Source of the DNA: Helicobacteraceae bacterium
Lineage (GTDB): Bacteria; Campylobacterota; Campylobacteria; Campylobacterales; Sulfurimonadaceae
NCBI GenBank assembly: GCA_024635885.1
Contig: JAGXIA010000043.1
Span: 1-8,403, forward strand
Direction: 5' to 3'
DNA: 8,403 nucleotides
The notes below the pieces were generated by a model. It saw only the letters and a list, made by a program, of their open reading frames with translations, was not told the origin of the DNA and ran no database searches. Below are positions 6,069 to 8,403 of this stretch, in pieces (the first letter of the stretch is position 1; every line of letters begins with the position of its first letter). Made by a program: the position numbers and the translations under genes.

Positions 6069-7148
6069 CTACTGAGCCGTAGTTCTTTGCTGAGCATCTT
6101 TCATATCAACCCAGATATTTGGAGTTGCGCCACCAGGTGTTAAGAAAATCTTAGCATCTTTATTTTCACGAAGAGCATCATTAAACATACCTTGAACTTT
6201 CATCTGCTCTAACTGTAAAAGCTTAGTAGTCAGTGATTTAGAAATAAGAATATTCGCTTTTGCTTTTGCATCTGCCTGTATTGTTACAGAATCTGCAATA
6301 CCTTTTGCTTCAATTCTTTTCTTCTGAGCTATACCTTCAGCTTCAGCAGCACGTTTAAGAGCTTCTTGTTTTGCACGTTGTACATCTTGTTCAGCTTTTT
6401 GAACTTCTTGTTTAGCAACTTGAACACGCTCAATTTGGTCTCTAACTTTTTGAGGTAGACCTATCTCACGAAGTTGAACTGACTGAAGGTCTGCCGGAGA
6501 GTTTTTAAGACCTGTAATGCTCTCTCTTACACTTTTGTCTATCTCTTGAGCTATCTGATTTCTATGTTGTGGAAGTGATTCTGCATCATATTTACCGACA
6601 ACATTACGAACAACATCCCTTACAACAGGATTGATAATTTTATCTTCCCAGCTAAAGCCCCAGTTAGAGATAGTTTGAGCTGCAAACTTCGAGTCAAGTC
6701 TATACTGCACTGTAAGCTCAATAGAAACAGGAAGACCACGTTTATCAAGAACCGTAATTGCAGGCTTAACGTTGATACCAGCAGCATTTCCACCACTAAC
6801 TTCTATTTTTGAAGCATAGTTAATTATACGAACCTTCGTATCTACTGTATACACTTTTTGAATAACCGGAACTATAAAATGAAGTCCTGGAAGAAGTGCT
6901 TGATCTTGATATTTACCATTTGTACTTAAAATACCGCGCTCACCTTCTTCAATGATTGTAAAAGGTTTTGCTAAAAGCAAAAGTACTACAACTGCTACAA
7001 TGAAGTATAATATACCAGCTTTTCCGCCACCAAAATTAAAATCCATTTTTGGCATTTGTGGACCATTTCCACCACCAGAACCGCCACCTGAAGATCTTTT
7101 GTCTTCACTTTTTTTCTTATTAAAATAATCATTCATATCTGATGCCAT
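6069..7148 (-). CDS. SPFH/band-7 (prohibitin-like) membrane protein
   Basis: A single-pass inner-membrane scaffold-type protein of 359 residues. It has a charged N-terminus, a glycine-rich linker (21-29, with more Gly at 40-42) resembling that of HflK, one membrane helix (about 44-60), then an SPFH domain (about 62-235) beginning IIEEGERGILSTNGKY and containing LLPGLHFIVPV (85-95), where band-7 proteins have a similar PGLHF segment. A long Ala/Glu/Lys/Gln coiled coil follows (about 235-300). The helix orientation puts the SPFH part outside the cytoplasm, as in HflK/HflC. SPFH proteins oligomerise into large rings and often control membrane proteases such as FtsH, but nothing here shows the partner. 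No hflC-like gene is adjacent. AAGGAAG (complement of 7153-7159) supports Met1 over Met5. I recall the Campylobacter jejuni homologue also sitting next to ilvE. Confidence 0.9.
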   Translation of the reverse strand: MASDMNDYFNKKKSEDKRSSGGGSGGGNGPQMPKMDFNFGGGKAGILYFIVAVVVLLLLAKPFTIIEEGERGILSTNGKYQDQALLPGLHFIVPVIQKVYTVDTKVRIINYASKIEVSGGNAAGINVKPAITVLDKRGLPVSIELTVQYRLDSKFAAQTISNWGFSWEDKIINPVVRDVVRNVVGKYDAESLPQHRNQIAQEIDKSVRESITGLKNSPADLQSVQLREIGLPQKVRDQIERVQVAKQEVQKAEQDVQRAKQEALKRAAEAEGIAQKKRIEAKGIADSVTIQADAKAKANILISKSLTTKLLQLEQMKVQGMFNDALRENKDAKIFLTPGGATPNIWVDMKDAQQRTTAQ

Positions 7149-7177
7149 TAATCTTCCTTGTTTTGTTAGTTAGACTG

Positions 7178-8098
7178 TTAGTCTATATAAGTTAAATAAT
7201 GCTCATACTTTGCATTACGGCCAAACACTATATCAAAGTATGTGCTTTGAATCTTTTTTGTAATTGTGCCACAAGAGCCACAGCCTATCTCTCTTGCATC
7301 AATAAGACGAACAGGAGTTATCTCAGCTGCTGTTCCTGTAAGAAATGCTTCATCTGCTATATAAACTTCTTCTCTGGTTATTCGGCGACGCTCAACTTCT
7401 ATGCCCATATCTTTAGCAATTTCTATTACTGTTTTTTGTGAAATTGAAACCAATGAATTGTCAGCCGGCGGAGATATAAGCTTGCCATCCACAACCATAA
7501 AAAAACTTGCTCCACTGGCTTCGGCGACATAACCTTGGTCATCAAGCAAAAGTGCCTCATCATAACCGCAGTCAATAGCTTCATACTTTGCCATTTGAGA
7601 GTTTAAATAATTTGCTGTTGCTTTTGCCTTACCCATATTTGAAGTATTTGCAGGTCTAGTCATGGAAGCTATTTTAAGCTTTATTCCACTCTTAAGGCCC
7701 TCTTCACCAAGATAAGCACCCCACTCCCAAGCCGACATAACAGTTTCAACTGGAGCATTTTTATGATAAACACCCATTACGCCATAACCTAAAAATGCAA
7801 AAGGGCGAATATAAATATTATCACCGGTAAATTCGTTCTTTCTTAATAAGTCTATTTGAGCTTGATTCATCTCTTCAACACTGTAAGGAATATCTATTAA
7901 AGTCATTTTTGCAGACTCTTTTAGTCTTTTAGTATGATCATTCAAACGAAAAATAGCGTAACCTTTTTCTGTCTTGTACGCTTTTGTACCTTCTATTACA
8001 CCATTCCCATAATGTAAAGTGTGTGAAAGTACATGAACTTTAGCATCATCCCAATTTACAAACTTTCCATTCATCCAAATATATTTGGCTGCGTCCAT
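7178..8098 (-). CDS. ilvE: branched-chain amino acid aminotransferase
   Basis: A PLP enzyme of fold type IV that exchanges the amino group between glutamate and the 2-oxo acids of valine, leucine and isoleucine, the last step of their synthesis. The 306 residues match E. coli IlvE. Landmarks are HTLHYGNGVIEGTKAY (26-41), IYIRPF (95-100), the PLP lysine Lys159 in KATANY, Glu193 in the YVAEASGASFF segment, and LTGTAAEITPV (253-263), followed by ITKKIQ near the end. Where many homologues read PGITR, this protein has VSISQ (217-221), which I regard as a subfamily variant. A D-amino acid or aminodeoxychorismate enzyme is less likely because of the length and the GTAAEITPV motif. GGAG (complement of 8105-8108) lies 6 nt before the ATG. 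It is the first gene of the minus-strand operon. Confidence 0.94.
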   Translation of the reverse strand: MDAAKYIWMNGKFVNWDDAKVHVLSHTLHYGNGVIEGTKAYKTEKGYAIFRLNDHTKRLKESAKMTLIDIPYSVEEMNQAQIDLLRKNEFTGDNIYIRPFAFLGYGVMGVYHKNAPVETVMSAWEWGAYLGEEGLKSGIKLKIASMTRPANTSNMGKAKATANYLNSQMAKYEAIDCGYDEALLLDDQGYVAEASGASFFMVVDGKLISPPADNSLVSISQKTVIEIAKDMGIEVERRRITREEVYIADEAFLTGTAAEITPVRLIDAREIGCGSCGTITKKIQSTYFDIVFGRNAKYEHYLTYID

Positions 8099-8214
8099 TA
8101 ATATCTCCAGTAATTATTACATTTAAAAGTTTTGTATTTTATCTAAAATGATGTTTATCTTGTATTAACCGCTTTATGAAGAACAAGTAAACTTAATATT
8201 TTTTTCTTTCATAT
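8099..8214 (-). other. 116-bp gap upstream of ilvE
   Basis: The DNA is AT-rich with no ORF. It carries the ilvE ribosome site and a possible promoter, described separately. I see no leader peptide with runs of Leu, Val or Ile codons and no T-box-like structure, so attenuation of ilvE by branched-chain amino acids is not supported here. No clear terminator for the small upstream gene is visible either, so that gene could be part of the same transcript. Confidence 0.5.
8136..8141 (-). promoter_or_regulatory. possible -10 box for the ilvE operon
   Basis: On the minus strand TAAAAT stands in the context TTTTAGATAAAATAC, about 37 nt upstream of the ilvE ATG. It resembles a Campylobacterota -10, but the DNA is AT-rich enough for such a match by chance, and no good -35 is present at the expected distance. 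Confidence 0.3.
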
Positions 8215-8403
8215 CTAATGTTGTGAACTCTTATTTATACTATCATAGGCTAGTTCACGAACCCAGTCATTAAACTTTACATTATTTTTGATGCAGTGAG
8301 CTGCAAAAGTTTTCAACTCCGCTGGGGTTAGCATCAACTCTACTTCTACAAGTTTTACTTTTTCATCTATTAATGTTTCTAATGTTTTAAATTCTTTTTC
8401 CAT
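8215..8403 (-). CDS. small ribbon-helix-helix-like protein (start at or beyond window edge)
   Basis: A 62-codon reading frame that runs to the right edge. Its ATG is the last triplet, so it may be the true start or an internal Met of a longer gene. The first 16 residues are charged and probably helical. Then comes a strand-like segment with alternating hydrophobics (VKLVEVELML, 16-25), a helix beginning TPAELKTFAAHCIKNN (26-41), a turn, and a second helix FNDWVRELAYDSINK (44-58). Strand-helix-helix in about 40 residues with a conserved-looking W-R-E second helix is the layout of ribbon-helix-helix (CopG/Arc-type) DNA-binding proteins. That is my reading of the pattern and not a family match. 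No toxin partner is visible on the downstream side. The gene ends 116 bp before ilvE on the same strand. Confidence 0.6.
   Translation of the reverse strand: MEKEFKTLETLIDEKVKLVEVELMLTPAELKTFAAHCIKNNVKFNDWVRELAYDSINKSSQH

Noticed and set aside
7171..7185. Perfect inverted repeat TAGACT-GTT-AGTCTA at the end of ilvE
   Set aside because: The stem is only 6 bp, overlaps the ilvE stop codon, and lacks a T tract on the minus strand. It is too weak to call a terminator or operator.
7199..7441. 80-codon Cys-rich frame on the + strand opposite ilvE
   Set aside because: The cysteines come from antisense reading of Ala and Thr codons in ilvE. There is no regular metal-binding spacing.
1..8403. Search for CRISPR repeats, insertion sequences, tRNA/rRNA genes, attachment sites, phage or defence genes
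   Set aside because: Nearly the whole window is explained by intact housekeeping or membrane-protein genes. No direct repeats, transposase motifs or RNA-gene sequences were seen.
8215..8403. Reading the small gene as the antitoxin of a toxin-antitoxin pair
   Set aside because: The gene downstream on the same strand is ilvE, 116 bp away. A toxin upstream would lie outside the window, so there is no evidence for a pair.

Overview
The window is AT-rich, tightly packed bacterial chromosomal DNA. Its gene content points to Campylobacterota (the former Epsilonproteobacteria), most likely a free-living Sulfurimonas-like genus. The reasons are low GC, very short intergenic gaps, a pair of DUF2393-type membrane proteins (a family I associate mainly with this phylum), a dapB-purF neighbourhood and an ilvE-SPFH neighbourhood that I recall from Campylobacter, and a TATAAT box behind a T-rich stretch rather than a clear -35. 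The genus is inferred; no rRNA or other marker is present.

Left half (1-4307, + strand): the last 18 codons of an unidentified gene, then trxB (thioredoxin reductase), dapB (lysine/diaminopimelate pathway), a 126-bp gap with a terminator-like hairpin and a strong -10 box, purF (first step of purine synthesis; a form with a propeptide and an Fe-S cluster) and a radical SAM protein of the YhcC/YtqA (TIGR01212) family. purF and the radical SAM gene both start at TTG and are separated by 15 bp, so they are probably co-transcribed.

Right half (4323-8403, - strand, convergent with the left half): reading leftwards from the right edge there is a 62-codon gene whose product looks like a ribbon-helix-helix protein, a 116-bp gap, ilvE (branched-chain aminotransferase), an SPFH/band-7 membrane protein, hisIE (bifunctional histidine enzyme), and two DUF2393-like membrane proteins. 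From ilvE to the last gene the gaps are 29 bp, 2 bp, a 1-bp overlap and a 4-bp overlap, which indicates one operon with translational coupling at its end. The two converging operons are 15 bp apart with no convincing terminator between them.

Most of the window is ordinary housekeeping metabolism (amino acids, purines, redox). I see no mobile element, CRISPR array, tRNA, rRNA, phage gene or defence system. The uncharacterised parts are the tandem DUF2393-like pair, the SPFH protein between two amino-acid enzymes, and the small RHH-like protein next to the operon. I do not see a clear new biological system, and the findings are scored accordingly.
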